From: Psychrobacter sp. TAE2020
Lineage (GTDB): Bacteria; Pseudomonadota; Gammaproteobacteria; Pseudomonadales; Moraxellaceae
Length of the DNA stretch: 64,000 nucleotides
Reading direction: 5' to 3'
NCBI RefSeq assembly: GCF_018919485.1
Contig: NZ_JAHLMU010000001.1
Span: forward strand, 1,898,917 to 1,962,916
Position 1 is the first letter of the stretch, and the number at the start of each line of letters is the position of its first letter. Below, in pieces: positions 46,483 to 56,312 of this stretch. Below the pieces are notes generated by a model, which was given only the letters and a program-made list of their open reading frames with translations, made no database searches and had not been told where the DNA came from. A program made the translations under genes and the position numbers.

Positions 46483-47553
46483 TCAATCAGCATTTTGAAT
46501 GGCAGCAACAATAGTAGCCGGTAACAGATCCTCTACTTGTAAGTAATCAAGCTGCTGCTCAGCCACCATTGCAGCTAAGCGGACACCTAGAACCACATAA
46601 ATAAAATCTGTCAATCTGGGCATGTCACTATTTAATTGCTTAGCACTATTGATAGCAAGATCTGGGCTAGAAAACTGCGCTTGGTTAACCACTTGTTGCC
46701 AATGCTCAAATGCACTACCGCTGCTGATAATGACTATAGTTCTTGATGAGTATTCTACTGAGGCTGGTAGTAGCGGTTTTGCTGGCTGCGATAATGAGTA
46801 CTGCTGGCACCAATGCAAATAGTTCGCTGCCGCCTCATTGGGTATAGCACGTTGGTACCAAGCGATACTATCGATAGTTACTCCACGTGCTTGTAAAGTA
46901 TGTACTAATAGCCGCCGACCACCTAAGCCACGCCACACCAGCAGCTTGTCACCTGCGCGCAAACTATCAATTTCTGGCATTGCCAACATGCCTTCATTAT
47001 TGGCAATAGTAGGCTGGCGTACTTGATAACTGTTGATAGCAAGATGGGCTTGTTGTAGTACTTCAGCAGTAGCCGTTCCTACCGCAATCAGCTCACTGGG
47101 TGCGGTCAATTGACTAAGCTGACTATTGTTAGGATTTAAATTAATTTCATTATCTAAACTAATCCCAGTATTCAAAATAACCCTAGTACTCAAACTAGGG
47201 TCAGTACTGCTGACCAAATCACTATCTTGTGAGTTGCCACTACTATCAAGCGCTAGGTTTTCATTGGCTTTTTTATGCTTTGGCTGGGCAACAAGTGATT
47301 GCCATAGAGCTAAGCCCGCCGCCGCCGCCGTAGGGCTGACAATCACTAAAGCTTGATACTCTCCTGCCAGCCAAGCACGCATAATACCCACATCAGTTGC
47401 ACTAATAGCTCTGACTTGCAATGCTAGCATTGGCATATCAATAACCTCAAACCCTGCCGCTTGCAAACACTGAGTCAAAGGTGCGGCGCGCTCTACTGGT
47501 CGAGTATTGATGACCATCGGCTTCGCTATTTTTTGCGCTAATAGATTATCCAT
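46483..47553 (-). CDS. hemD: HemD, uroporphyrinogen-III synthase
   Basis: A 356-residue two-lobed enzyme that closes the tetrapyrrole ring. HemD sequences are variable; support here comes from VINTRPVERAAPLTQCLQAAGF, LVIVSPTAAAAGLALW, IAVGTATAEVL, DKLLVWRGLGGRRLLVHTLQARG and IISSGSAFEHW, and from its place between hemC and hemX. Residues about 91-151 are a polar Asn/Ser-rich insertion inside the first lobe, and another short one occurs around residue 260; typical HemD is about 250 residues. The start ATG lies inside a 16-bp tandem repeat, with GGTG as a weak ribosome-binding site. Confidence 0.88.
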   Translation of the reverse strand: MDNLLAQKIAKPMVINTRPVERAAPLTQCLQAAGFEVIDMPMLALQVRAISATDVGIMRAWLAGEYQALVIVSPTAAAAGLALWQSLVAQPKHKKANENLALDSSGNSQDSDLVSSTDPSLSTRVILNTGISLDNEINLNPNNSQLSQLTAPSELIAVGTATAEVLQQAHLAINSYQVRQPTIANNEGMLAMPEIDSLRAGDKLLVWRGLGGRRLLVHTLQARGVTIDSIAWYQRAIPNEAAANYLHWCQQYSLSQPAKPLLPASVEYSSRTIVIISSGSAFEHWQQVVNQAQFSSPDLAINSAKQLNSDMPRLTDFIYVVLGVRLAAMVAEQQLDYLQVEDLLPATIVAAIQNAD

Positions 47554-47597
47554 TAAGACACCACACTATTAAGGCACCATACTATTAAGATGCCATG
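47552..47597. repeat. 16-bp tandem repeat at the hemD start
   Basis: ATTAAGACACCACACT, ATTAAGGCACCATACT and a partial ATTAAGATGCCATG follow directly from one another at the hemD start codon, so the 5-prime leader and start context are repeats. Confidence 0.8.
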
Positions 47598-47705
47598 ACC
47601 AATAACCCATTTTACGCTGATAGTGAGTGACTATTCTGTGCCCACTAGCTAGCTGTTTTATACTAAATATATAGTTACGATTGCACAATGGCGACCCGTG
47701 GGTGA

Positions 47706-48719
47706 TTAAGCCTCTGGATGATAAATCTCTGATAATATAACGCCAGCACCTTCGGCTAATAACATCTTTGCCACCTCAATACCTAACTGATTCGCCTGCG
47801 CTTCTTTTTCGCTTTGACTGCCACTTAAAGTAGTGCGCTTTTCAGATTTTAACAACTGGCTGCCATCCGGTTGTCCAACTCGTCCTCGCAACCATAAAGT
47901 ATCCCCTTCATCATCATTATTCAGATCAGTCGCATGCTGATCATGCAGTACAGCGAAAGCTGCTATAGGTACCTGACACCCCCCTTCTAAATGTCTATTC
48001 AAAGCACGCTCAGCGATCAGACGAATGCGTGCTTGGTCATCATTTAGTGGCGCTAGTAACGCCAATACTGCAGCGTCTTCCTCACGGCATTCTATTGCTA
48101 AAGCGCCTTGCCCAACAGCGGGCAGACAAGTATCAATATCTAGCTCACTGCGTATACGGGCATCTAGCTCAATGCGCTGTAGGCCACTAGTTGCCAATAT
48201 AATAGCATCATAATCGCCAGCATCCAGCTTACTTAGGCGTGTTCCTACATTACCACGCAAGCTTTTGATTTGTATATCTGGACGGTACGCCTTAATCTGG
48301 CATTGACGACGCAAACTTGCCGTACCAACCACCGCCCCTTGAGGTAATTCATCTATATTTTGATAAGTATTGGATACAAAAGCATCTGTTGGTGAAGCAC
48401 GTTTACAGTAAGCCCCCAAGATCAGCCCTTCTGGCAATTGCATAGGCACATCTTTTAAAGAATGTACGGCGATATCTGCTTGGTTTTCATATAACGCTTG
48501 TTCCAGCTCTTTGACAAACAACCCTTTACCACCAATTTTCGCTAGTGGCGTATCCAAAATTTTGTCACCTTTCGTGACAATTTTTAGTAAATTGATGGTC
48601 ATCTCAGGATATAAGGCCAATAAGCGATCACGTATATGCTCAGCTTGCCATAAAGCCAACGGGCTTTGACGAGTAGCAATATTTAGAGTAGTTAAAGGTA
48701 ATGGCTGGACAATACTCAT
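47706..48719 (-). CDS. hemC: HemC, porphobilinogen deaminase
   Basis: A 337-residue enzyme that polymerises four porphobilinogens. Seen: [51 protein letters not shown] (catalytic Asp), [33 protein letters not shown] and [12 protein letters not shown], where C248 would carry the dipyrromethane cofactor. Start is ATG 48719 with GAGG 6 bases upstream. hemC is separated from algR by a strong terminator, so it has its own promoter within 48720-48812. A small extra loop (around residues 259-274) is polar. Confidence 0.95.
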   Translation of the reverse strand: MSIVQPLPLTTLNIATRQSPLALWQAEHIRDRLLALYPEMTINLLKIVTKGDKILDTPLAKIGGKGLFVKELEQALYENQADIAVHSLKDVPMQLPEGLILGAYCKRASPTDAFVSNTYQNIDELPQGAVVGTASLRRQCQIKAYRPDIQIKSLRGNVGTRLSKLDAGDYDAIILATSGLQRIELDARIRSELDIDTCLPAVGQGALAIECREEDAAVLALLAPLNDDQARIRLIAERALNRHLEGGCQVPIAAFAVLHDQHATDLNNDDEGDTLWLRGRVGQPDGSQLLKSEKRTTLSGSQSEKEAQANQLGIEVAKMLLAEGAGVILSEIYHPEA

Positions 48720-48807
48720 TATAGGCCTCAATAGAGTAAGTGCTATATAGTGTTAAAAAACAGGGAGTTATGTAAAATATATATAGGAAAATATACAGTA
48801 GCACAGA

Positions 48808-48838
48808 AAAATACCCCTATTTAAACATAAATAAGGGT
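48808..48838 (-). terminator. Intrinsic terminator of algR
   Basis: On the minus strand an 11-bp stem ACCCTTATTTA / TAAATAGGGGT (one U-G pair) with a 4-base loop is followed by ATTTTT, between algR and hemC. Confidence 0.85.
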
Positions 48839-48941
48839 TTGATGATACGACAGGATTGTTTAATGCCTTTATAGCGGAACAACCGCTATTAATATCAAGT
48901 TTTTTACTTTTTAGTAGATTAAAGTTGGTAAAAAACGACGT

Positions 48942-49679
48942 TTACATGCTTTGAATTTTTTCTCTTAATGCTGGCAAGTGGCGACGACTAACCGCTAGGT
49001 TTTCATCGATACCCTTAAAACGCACTTGATACTGTCCAGAATCAACGGTCTCTAAATAATCTAGAAAGCTTAGATTAATAATAGCATTACGATGGACCCG
49101 AAACAGACGTTCACCAAACTCTTGTTCTAGCTCTTTTAGAGTATCATCTATCAGTACAACACCCTCTTTATGACGAACTTTGACGTATTTTTGATCGGCA
49201 GTAAAATAATATATGTCTTGCAACTTAATCAGCTCAACACCTCGATGGGTACGCGCCGCAATATGTTCGCGAATAGGTCGAGCCGTAGGATCTTCAAGTT
49301 TGCGAATTTCATTGAGTTGCGCTGCATTCAAATTTTTAGCTTTACTGAGCGCCTCTAAAAGTTCATCTTTATTGGCAGGTTTTAGCAAGTAACCGATAGC
49401 GTTAGCTTTGAATGCAATGATGGCATAGTGATCGTAAGCGGTAACGAATATGATGGCTGGCGGATGTTGCAGTTTATTTAGCCCCTGGGCACAAGTTACT
49501 CCATCCATTTCAGGCATACGAATATCTAAAAGAATCACATCGGGCTGCTGTTCTTTTACAGCGTTAATAGCTTCTTTGCCAGTCGTAGCTTGAGCCACTA
49601 CTTGATGTCCTGACTCTTGTACGATTCTGACTAAACGCTCACGAGCTAAAGGCTCATCGTCACAAACTACAATCCTCAT
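48942..49679 (-). CDS. algR: AlgR-like LytTR-type response regulator
   Basis: A 245-residue regulator with receiver (1-120; DD at 7-8, phospho-site D52 in LLDIRMPEMDG, VTAYDHYAI, LLKP) and a LytTR DNA-binding domain (about 140-243; IYYFTADQKYVKVRHKEG, FRVHRNAIINLSFLD, ISRRHLP-like VSRRHLPALREKI). AlgR in Pseudomonas controls alginate, type IV pili and other surface traits. AAGGAG lies 6 bases before the ATG. The gene order argH / algZ-algR-hemC-hemD-hemX is the Pseudomonas order, which supports the name. It is 384 bases downstream of algZ and ends at a terminator. Confidence 0.92.
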   Translation of the reverse strand: MRIVVCDDEPLARERLVRIVQESGHQVVAQATTGKEAINAVKEQQPDVILLDIRMPEMDGVTCAQGLNKLQHPPAIIFVTAYDHYAIIAFKANAIGYLLKPANKDELLEALSKAKNLNAAQLNEIRKLEDPTARPIREHIAARTHRGVELIKLQDIYYFTADQKYVKVRHKEGVVLIDDTLKELEQEFGERLFRVHRNAIINLSFLDYLETVDSGQYQVRFKGIDENLAVSRRHLPALREKIQSM

Positions 49680-50063
49680 GCAAACTCCTTATTACTACCT
49701 ATTGAATCAGTTTTAGTTCGTATTGATAAGATAGCGCTTGCTCATTTTGTACGCTAAGTATATCTAACTCTACCCATTAGCATGTAGACTTATAGAACCA
49801 TTTTATAAAACAGTTATTTAAATACACAATCGCATCTTACTCTCTTGAACCTCTAATAAAATAAGTGAAAACATTATGAACATTAGTTTAATATAGATTA
49901 AAAATATATAATTATATAGACCCTCTTCTATAGGGGTAGTCGATAAAGTAAGACTATGTTTTTCAATCTAAAGGCTTCAATGATAGTTATGACTTGTATC
50001 AGTAATTATACTGCAATATGTATGCCAATTTGTTAACTCATTCGCAAATGGACTGCATATAAA
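49680..50063. other. Gap between algZ and algR
   Basis: 384 AT-rich bases without a gene, repeat or obvious hairpin. The length implies a separate algR promoter. Confidence 0.5.
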
Positions 50064-51215
50064 TTAAAGCGCAACGTCTTGTAAGGGATAATCGATGGTG
50101 GTGATGATCTGTTTACTAGTTACTTCACTTTTTATAAACGCACTTTTACCAAAATATGTTTTTAAGCGTTCAGCTTGAACATGAAAATCAACATGGTGAC
50201 GCAAGTGATAACTTATCATCAAGGTTTTACTAGGTAATTGTGCAGTGACAGTCAAGGTTACACGGTGTTGTTGCCAAATTACTTTTATATCAATAAAAAT
50301 GGTCTCAGTGGTCATCTCTACTAAATGCAGGAGCATTTTTTCAATTATGTTTTGTAGCGTTAAGGCAGTGATTATCATATCGTACATTGTATCATCGTCC
50401 GGTAAGTCCCACCTAACCACTAGTTTGTCGGCAAGACGACTCGATTCAATAGCTAAATAATGCTCACATAGCGCCACCTCTTCTTCAAAGCTAATCTCAC
50501 GTGCGCCATTAAAGCTGGCACGAAACAAGGCCGATATGTGCTGTAATAAATCCGCTGCACGTGGTGGATCAGACTCAACGAGAGTCATCAAAGAATTAAT
50601 AGTGTTGAAGAAAAAATGGGGGGCAATACGAGCCTTAATAAGATCGTTTTGGACGCTAAGCTTGTACTCAAAAGATTGTTTTAAAGCCATAAGCTCACAA
50701 TGACGGCGCAAAAAATATAGTAAAAACACCAGAGTAAACCCGCCACCAATCAACATATTGAATAAAATGTTAATGATAAAATCTTGCGGCAAATATTCAA
50801 GCCAGCCGACAGAGATCATCATCAGCATGACTAAAGATGTTGCGATACCATTCGTCATAAAAAACAACAGTAGAATATAAAAGCTGACTTTTATAGGGTT
50901 GCTATACTTGATGACTGGGCGTAGATAATCGATAAGATATAGAGCAGGCAAAATAGCTATTATATTTTGCAAAATACGACTGGAAAAAGAAATTAAAAAA
51001 TCTGACCAAGCTACCAGCTCATAACGGTTGATTATGGTGACAAATAACGACCAAAAAACAATGCACAGCAGCCATTGCCAAAGTGCCATTATATCCATCA
51101 GCTTTGGAATAAAAAACTCTAGACGCTCAGCTAGTAAGGCGACCTCATCATTTGCTATACTTGAGCCCTTATTCTTCTGATTTGTCTTGTACCTATATGA
51201 ACGCCAACTCTTCAA
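50064..51215 (-). CDS. algZ: AlgZ/FimS-type sensor kinase-like protein with degenerate ATP-binding region
   Basis: A 383-residue membrane protein of the LytS/AlgZ (His_kinase) family. Four hydrophobic segments lie around residues 44-62, 81-98, 111-135 and 147-168. The phospho-acceptor motif [16 protein letters not shown] has H200. The C-terminal part should bind ATP, but the N-box position reads [11 protein letters not shown] (Asn replaced by K293) and the glycine-rich DxGxG block is missing, so kinase activity is doubtful. Pseudomonas FimS is likewise atypical. Start is uncertain: the frame opens with TTG at 51215, overlapping the argH coding start on the other strand by 19 bases; the next in-frame ATG is at 51098. 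Partner algR lies downstream. Confidence 0.82.
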   Translation of the reverse strand: MKSWRSYRYKTNQKNKGSSIANDEVALLAERLEFFIPKLMDIMALWQWLLCIVFWSLFVTIINRYELVAWSDFLISFSSRILQNIIAILPALYLIDYLRPVIKYSNPIKVSFYILLLFFMTNGIATSLVMLMMISVGWLEYLPQDFIINILFNMLIGGGFTLVFLLYFLRRHCELMALKQSFEYKLSVQNDLIKARIAPHFFFNTINSLMTLVESDPPRAADLLQHISALFRASFNGAREISFEEEVALCEHYLAIESSRLADKLVVRWDLPDDDTMYDMIITALTLQNIIEKMLLHLVEMTTETIFIDIKVIWQQHRVTLTVTAQLPSKTLMISYHLRHHVDFHVQAERLKTYFGKSAFIKSEVTSKQIITTIDYPLQDVAL

Positions 51216-52690
51216 ACCTTAGTCATCCTAAGCAAAATGAACATTCATCTGATTCTAGCACAGATGTTTCTAACCTTAACCATCCTGAGAAAAATAGCCC
51301 CTCACCCAGTCAGCAAATGTGGGGCGGGCGCTTTAGCGAAGCTACAGACAGTTTCGTTGCGGCCTTTACCGCCTCCGTAGGCTTTGACCAACGCTTTGCG
51401 CGCCATGATATCGAGGGCTCTATTGCGCATGCGACTATGCTTGGTGAGTGTGACATTCTCACTAAAAGTGAAGTAGCAACTATTATTGATGGCCTAGAAC
51501 AAGTATTGGCTGAGATTGAGCTGGGCGAGTTTAACTGGTCTATTGAGCTTGAAGACGTGCATATGAATGTTGAGTCGCGCTTGACCGACATTATTGGTGC
51601 AGTTGGTAAAAAACTACATACTGGCCGCAGTCGCAATGATCAAGTTGCCACTGACATTCGTCTTTGGTTACGTGAAGAGACTGATAACATCATCGGGCTA
51701 TTAGTGCGTTTACAAACTGGTCTTCTTAATTTGGCTGAACAGCATACTGACACTATTATGCCAGGCTTTACTCATTTACAGACCGCACAGCCGGTTAGCT
51801 TTGGTCATCATGTAATGGCCTGGTTTGAAATGCTCTATCGTGATACCGAGCGCCTAGTTGATGCCCGTCGTCGTATCAACCAACTACCCCTTGGTAGCGC
51901 TGCCCTTGCTGGTACTACCTTCCCGATTGATCGCACTATTACCGCAGAATTGCTCGGCTTTGAAGGCATCTGCCAGAATTCATTAGATGCGGTATCCGAT
52001 CGTGACTTCGCCATCGAATTCACGTCAGCAGCTTCTATTCTAATGATGCATTTGTCACGCATGAGTGAAGAGATTATCTTGTGGATGTCAGCACAATTTG
52101 ATTTTGTGCAGATTCCTGATCGCTTTTGTACTGGCTCATCTATCATGCCACAAAAGAAGAACCCTGATGTGCCTGAATTAGTACGTGGTAAAGCAGCACG
52201 CGTCTTTGGTCAGCTGATGACTTTATTAAGCCTGATGAAGAGTCAGCCGTTAGCTTATAACAAAGATAACCAAGAAGATAAAGAGCCGCTATTTGATTGC
52301 GTAGATACCTTAACCGGCTCGCTACTAGCTTTTGGAGATATGCTGCCCAATATCACCCCCAATAAAGAAAATATGCGCGCGGCTACTATGAAAGGTTATG
52401 CAACTGCCACTGATCTAGCGGATTATTTGGTACGCAACGGTGTCGCATTCCGTGATGCCCATGAAGTAGTTGGCAATGCCGTAGCTTTGGGTATTAAGGA
52501 AGGGGTTGATTTGAGTGATCTATCTTTAGGGCAGTTACAGCAGTTTAGTGCCGCTATCGGTGCTGATGTGTTTGAATACTTGACTTTGGAAGGTTCATTG
52601 GCGGCACGTGATCATTTAGGGGGTACGGCTCCTAATCAAGTCAAGCAAGCCATTGCTCGCGGACGTACACGCCTAGAAGTTTTTGCTTAA
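51197..52690 (+). CDS. argH: ArgH, argininosuccinate lyase
   Basis: A 497-residue fumarase/aspartase-superfamily lyase, the last step of arginine synthesis. Seen: [75 protein letters not shown], and the catalytic loop [21 protein letters not shown]. The enzyme core starts only at residue 40; before it is a Ser/Asn/His-rich leader with an internal near-duplication (SNLSHPKQN and SNLNHPEKN). Start ATG 51197 lies inside the algZ frame and lacks a strong ribosome-binding site. The 3-prime end begins a 20-bp tandem repeat. Confidence 0.95.
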   Translation: MNANSSNLSHPKQNEHSSDSSTDVSNLNHPEKNSPSPSQQMWGGRFSEATDSFVAAFTASVGFDQRFARHDIEGSIAHATMLGECDILTKSEVATIIDGLEQVLAEIELGEFNWSIELEDVHMNVESRLTDIIGAVGKKLHTGRSRNDQVATDIRLWLREETDNIIGLLVRLQTGLLNLAEQHTDTIMPGFTHLQTAQPVSFGHHVMAWFEMLYRDTERLVDARRRINQLPLGSAALAGTTFPIDRTITAELLGFEGICQNSLDAVSDRDFAIEFTSAASILMMHLSRMSEEIILWMSAQFDFVQIPDRFCTGSSIMPQKKNPDVPELVRGKAARVFGQLMTLLSLMKSQPLAYNKDNQEDKEPLFDCVDTLTGSLLAFGDMLPNITPNKENMRAATMKGYATATDLADYLVRNGVAFRDAHEVVGNAVALGIKEGVDLSDLSLGQLQQFSAAIGADVFEYLTLEGSLAARDHLGGTAPNQVKQAIARGRTRLEVFA

Positions 52691-52780
52691 TGGCTCAGTT
52701 ATTTGCTTAATGGCTTGGTTATTTGCCTAGTGGCTCAGTTATTTAACTAGTCGCTTAGGCATTTGCCTAGTGGCTTGATT
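52681..52780. repeat. Five 20-bp tandem repeats beginning in the argH stop codon region
   Basis: Five consecutive 20-base units (52681, 52701, 52721, 52741, 52761) of the form ATTTGCTTAATGGCTCAGTT with substitutions. The first unit contains the last two codons and stop of argH (TTT GCT TAA), so the gene end itself is repeated. Unit 4 is the most diverged. Confidence 0.93.
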
Positions 52781-52804
52781 AAAAGTATCCCTCTATTACT
52801 AATT

Positions 52805-52831
52805 ACACCTGCTACGATTGCAGGTGTTTTT
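52805..52831 (+). terminator. Intrinsic terminator of argH
   Basis: Stem ACACCTGC / GCAGGTGT with a 7-base loop, then TTTTTAT, 115 bases after argH just past the 20-bp repeats. Confidence 0.9.
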
Positions 52832-52994
52832 ATTTGTGTGCTCAACTACTAGCTCTAAATTCAGTACAGTGTAGCTCAGATAAATTTTATAACTCGAATA
52901 GGCTTTGCTAAGCGCCCTAAGCCCTTTATCATAGTTCAGTAACGTTGATGCAAGCACTTATTTAAACATCCCTTTGAATAACTAGGAGTCCTTT

Positions 52995-53288
52995 ATGACC
53001 GAGACCTTTAACCCACAAGCTAATACTGTATTTTGCCGTAAATATCAGCAAGATTTGCCAAAAATGCCTCACCCACCCTTTCCTAATAAAAAGGGTCAAG
53101 AGCTACAACAGACTGTTTCAGACAAAGCTTGGAAAGAGTGGCTTGAGCATCAAACTATGTTGATCAACGAAAACCACTTAAGTATGATGGATCCTGAAGC
53201 TAAGAAATTCTTGACTGAGCAGCGTGATAAATATTTGGACAATCAAGATTATGAACGCCCACAAGGTTGGACGCCGGAAACCAAATAA
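52995..53288 (+). CDS. yggX: YggX, Fe(II)-trafficking / oxidative damage protection protein
   Basis: A 97-residue YggX-family protein with the conserved Cys (C14 in [12 protein letters not shown]), [45 protein letters not shown] and the end GWTPETK. It is linked to iron traffic and protection of Fe-S clusters in enteric bacteria. AGGAG precedes the ATG by 5-6 bases. In many gamma-proteobacteria it follows mutY, which is not here. Confidence 0.94.
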   Translation: MTETFNPQANTVFCRKYQQDLPKMPHPPFPNKKGQELQQTVSDKAWKEWLEHQTMLINENHLSMMDPEAKKFLTEQRDKYLDNQDYERPQGWTPETK

Positions 53289-53409
53289 ACAGACTTATGA
53301 AGATTTAACAGCGAGCTAGCAAAGCCTCTACTTATTGGTATTTTATAGGCAACCAAACCGCTAGTGCTTTGTGCTGCTAATATTATTTACTGCTAGTAGC
53401 CAGCCTATA

Positions 53410-54162
53410 TTAGCAATTATTAGCAGCACTGTCTTTATCGTTGTCCGCTTTACCAGCATCAGCAACCGCTTGTTGCACAGTGGCAAAGTCGCTATGGCGC
53501 ACATCAGTGCCACTACTAATGTAAATCACTAATTCAGCAATATTGCGTGCATGATCCCCAATACGTTCCAGCGCACGCAATACCCACATCAAATTGATTA
53601 CTTGACTAATTTGGCTAGCATCTGCCATGACATAAGTCATCAAGGCGCGAATAGCAGACTGATATTCAAAGTCCACTTCATTGTCACTACGCATGACCTC
53701 AAAAGCGCTATCTGCCTGTAAGTATTCAAATGACCTCAGTGCATTACTGAGCATGACTCTTACTTGGTTACTCAAATGCTGGACTTCATGGTAGCAATAA
53801 GTATGACTATTAACCTTGGCAATTTGCTGCGCCATATGGGCAATTTTTACCGCTTCATCGCCAATACGCTCTATGTCAACAACCCCTTTACTCACTGCCA
53901 TCACATAACGTAAATCGCGCGCGGCTGGCTGCCTCTTAGCAACTAGTAATAATATATGCTCATCAATCTGCACTTCTAACTGATTAATGGCACTGTCCTT
54001 CTCAACTACTTGCCGCGCTAACAACATATCACTCTCTAACAAAGCTTGCATCGCTTGCGCTACTTGATTGCTAGCCAGCATCCCCATCTCTAAAAACAAA
54101 TCGGTGCTTGCGCTCAAGTCTTGGTCAAAACTTTTGGAGGTATGGGACATCTGATTAGGCAT
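53410..54162 (-). CDS. phoU: PhoU, phosphate signalling regulator
   Basis: A 250-residue all-helical protein built from two PhoU repeats (about 20-105 and 125-215) with acidic metal-binding motifs: RYVMAVSKGVVDIERIGDEAVKIA and LMWVLRALERIGDHARNIAE. PhoU links the Pst transporter to PhoR and dampens the Pho response. GAGAAT lies before the ATG. It is the last gene of pstSCAB-phoU, 126 bases after pstB with a stable hairpin in the gap. Confidence 0.94.
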   Translation of the reverse strand: MPNQMSHTSKSFDQDLSASTDLFLEMGMLASNQVAQAMQALLESDMLLARQVVEKDSAINQLEVQIDEHILLLVAKRQPAARDLRYVMAVSKGVVDIERIGDEAVKIAHMAQQIAKVNSHTYCYHEVQHLSNQVRVMLSNALRSFEYLQADSAFEVMRSDNEVDFEYQSAIRALMTYVMADASQISQVINLMWVLRALERIGDHARNIAELVIYISSGTDVRHSDFATVQQAVADAGKADNDKDSAANNC

Positions 54163-54233
54163 AATTATTCTCAGTAAGTGGTCTTTTTAATAAAGAATAG
54201 TATTTATGGAGAGCGGTTTTAATAAATAGCTAC

Positions 54234-54270
54234 GTTAATAAAAGCGGTGTCGATAAAAGCTTTTATTAAC
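54234..54270 (-). repeat. 12-bp perfect hairpin in the pstB-phoU gap (ATAAAAGC type)
   Basis: GTTAATAAAAGC (54234-54245) and GCTTTTATTAAC (54259-54270) are perfect inverted repeats with a 13-base loop; an overlapping palindrome ATAAAAGCTTTTAT lies inside the right arm. It begins 19 bases after the pstB stop, with no clean T-run. Confidence 0.75.
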
Positions 54271-54288
54271 AGCAATGGTTGTCAGCGG

Positions 54289-55182
54289 TTAGCCATAACG
54301 GCCAGTAATATAATCTTCTGTCGCTTGCTGAGTAGGATTAGTAAATATCTGATCGGTTTTGCCCATTTCGACCATATCTCCTAAGTACATATAAGCCGTG
54401 TGATCAGAAATTCTTGCCGCTTGCTGCATATTATGGGTGACGATAGCGATGGTATAATCCTGTTTTAGATCTTCTATCAAATCTTCAATAGCCCCTGTCG
54501 ATATAGGGTCTAGCGCAGAGGTTGGCTCATCGAGTAACAAGACTTCAGGCTTAGTCGCCACCCCACGTGCTATACAGAGTCGTTGCTGCTGACCACCAGA
54601 TAGTGACAGGCCTGAAGCTTGTAACTTGTCTTTTACTTCGTTCCATAATGCCGCTTTTCTAAGCGCCCACTCAACCCGATCTACTAGCTCAGCTTTTGAC
54701 ATTTTTTCGTACAGTCTTACCCCAAAGGCCACATTGTCAAAGATAGACATTGGGAAGGGGGTTGGTTTTTGGAATACCATGCCAACCTTGGCACGTAGCA
54801 AATTAACATCCATTGATTTTGCTAATACATCGTGACCATCGAGATAGATTCCCCCTTCGGCGCGCATATTAGGGTACAAATCATACATGCGGTTAAAAGT
54901 ACGCAGTAGCGTTGATTTACCACAGCCAGAAGGACCAATAAACGCGGTAACTTGCTTTTCTGGAATATCAATAGAGATGTCTTTTAGCGCACGAAAGCTA
55001 CCGTAGTAAAAGTTAAGATCACGTATTTGAATTTTGGCAGGAGCTTGCGGTTCTACTACGGCTGCCATGATGCTAGCATTGCTACTGATTGCTGGAGCAG
55101 TGTTATGCGCAGTAACGAAAGGGCGTGGCACTACGATAGTTGGCGAAGTCTTTTTAGTAGAGCGTTTAATAGTGTCAGTCAT
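54289..55182 (-). CDS. pstB: PstB, phosphate ABC transporter ATPase
   Basis: A 297-residue ABC ATPase that powers PstCA. Walker [10 protein letters not shown] (83-91), Q-loop [13 protein letters not shown], signature [14 protein letters not shown], Walker [15 protein letters not shown] and H-loop [11 protein letters not shown] are all present. A 50-residue polar N-terminal extension precedes the usual start (typical PstB is about 257 residues). AGGAGC lies before the ATG. Between pstA and phoU. Confidence 0.96.
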   Translation of the reverse strand: MTDTIKRSTKKTSPTIVVPRPFVTAHNTAPAISSNASIMAAVVEPQAPAKIQIRDLNFYYGSFRALKDISIDIPEKQVTAFIGPSGCGKSTLLRTFNRMYDLYPNMRAEGGIYLDGHDVLAKSMDVNLLRAKVGMVFQKPTPFPMSIFDNVAFGVRLYEKMSKAELVDRVEWALRKAALWNEVKDKLQASGLSLSGGQQQRLCIARGVATKPEVLLLDEPTSALDPISTGAIEDLIEDLKQDYTIAIVTHNMQQAARISDHTAYMYLGDMVEMGKTDQIFTNPTQQATEDYITGRYG

Positions 55183-55343
55183 GGTCTAGCTCCTGATTGC
55201 TAATTACTGATTCTGGATATCGATTATTAGTTATTAATTAAGGGTCATTTTCAATGAATATTATAGTAACTACTAGTAGTAGTTCGCTGCTAGCTCGTGC
55301 TAAAGATATTGATTACCACAGCTCATTGGTTGCACCAGCCAAA

Positions 55344-56237
55344 TTAGCTGTATTCTTTGCCACCTATATAGCGAGCTGCCACGTTCAAGGTCAGCACAGT
55401 AAAGGTAATAAGCAACGCTGCGGCCCAAGCAAGAGCATGCCAATTATCATAAGGACTCATAGCGAATTGATAAATAGTATTGGGCATATTACCCATCGCC
55501 TTACCCATATCCAGACTGAAATATTGGTTGTTTAAAGCGGTAAATAATAGCGGCGCAGTCTCACCAGTGATACGGGCAAAAGCCAGCAATACCCCAGTAG
55601 TTAGACCTGCCCGCGCCGCTTTCATAGTTACGCCTAATACTAACTTCCACTTCGGTGTGCCCAGCGCATAAGCAGCTTCACGCAGTTGGTTAGGCACTAA
55701 TAGCAGCATGCTTTCGGTAGTTCTTACTACTACTGGTATAACAATAAGCGCCAAGGCAAAAGCGCCAGCCCAGCCTGAAAAGCTATAGTTTTTGACTAAT
55801 AATGCGTAGATAAATAGACCAATCACAATTGATGGCGCAGAGAGTAAAATATCATTCAAAAAACGTATGACTTGTCCCAAGCGATTACCGTGCGAGAATT
55901 CAGCTAAATAAACTCCTGCCAGCAACCCAATTGGTGCCCCAATAAACAGACCAGAACCAGCAATCATCACTGACCCAACTATGGCATTACGCAAGCCACC
56001 ATCAGTCATCGGCGGCGGTGTATCAGCTGTGAATACTGGCATCTCAAGCAAGCCATGCACCCCTTCAACGCCTAAAGTTATCAAAATCCACGTCAGCCAA
56101 AACAGCCCAAATATCATGGCGGAAGCGGCAAACCCTAAGCCTACTTTGTTCAACAAGCGTCGGCGACGATACAAGCCTCGATCAGTAGTGACAGCAGCAG
56201 CATTTTTGGTAGGATTAATAGTCGATAACGCTGGCAT
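55344..56237 (-). CDS. pstA: PstA, phosphate transporter permease
   Basis: A 297-residue membrane permease with about six transmembrane segments and the cytoplasmic EAA-type loop around AAYALGTPKWKLVLGVTMKAARAGLTTG. It pairs with PstC and sits on PstB. The N-terminal 30 residues are basic and precede helix 1. AAGGA is 8 bases upstream. PstB follows after 161 bases. Confidence 0.94.
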   Translation of the reverse strand: MPALSTINPTKNAAAVTTDRGLYRRRRLLNKVGLGFAASAMIFGLFWLTWILITLGVEGVHGLLEMPVFTADTPPPMTDGGLRNAIVGSVMIAGSGLFIGAPIGLLAGVYLAEFSHGNRLGQVIRFLNDILLSAPSIVIGLFIYALLVKNYSFSGWAGAFALALIVIPVVVRTTESMLLLVPNQLREAAYALGTPKWKLVLGVTMKAARAGLTTGVLLAFARITGETAPLLFTALNNQYFSLDMGKAMGNMPNTIYQFAMSPYDNWHALAWAAALLITFTVLTLNVAARYIGGKEYS

Positions 56238-56312
56238 GTTGCAAGTTCCTTATTAATTGAAGCAAGTTTAAAACCAGTCTATTAAATGGTTATAAAAGTC
56301 TATTATTAATGC

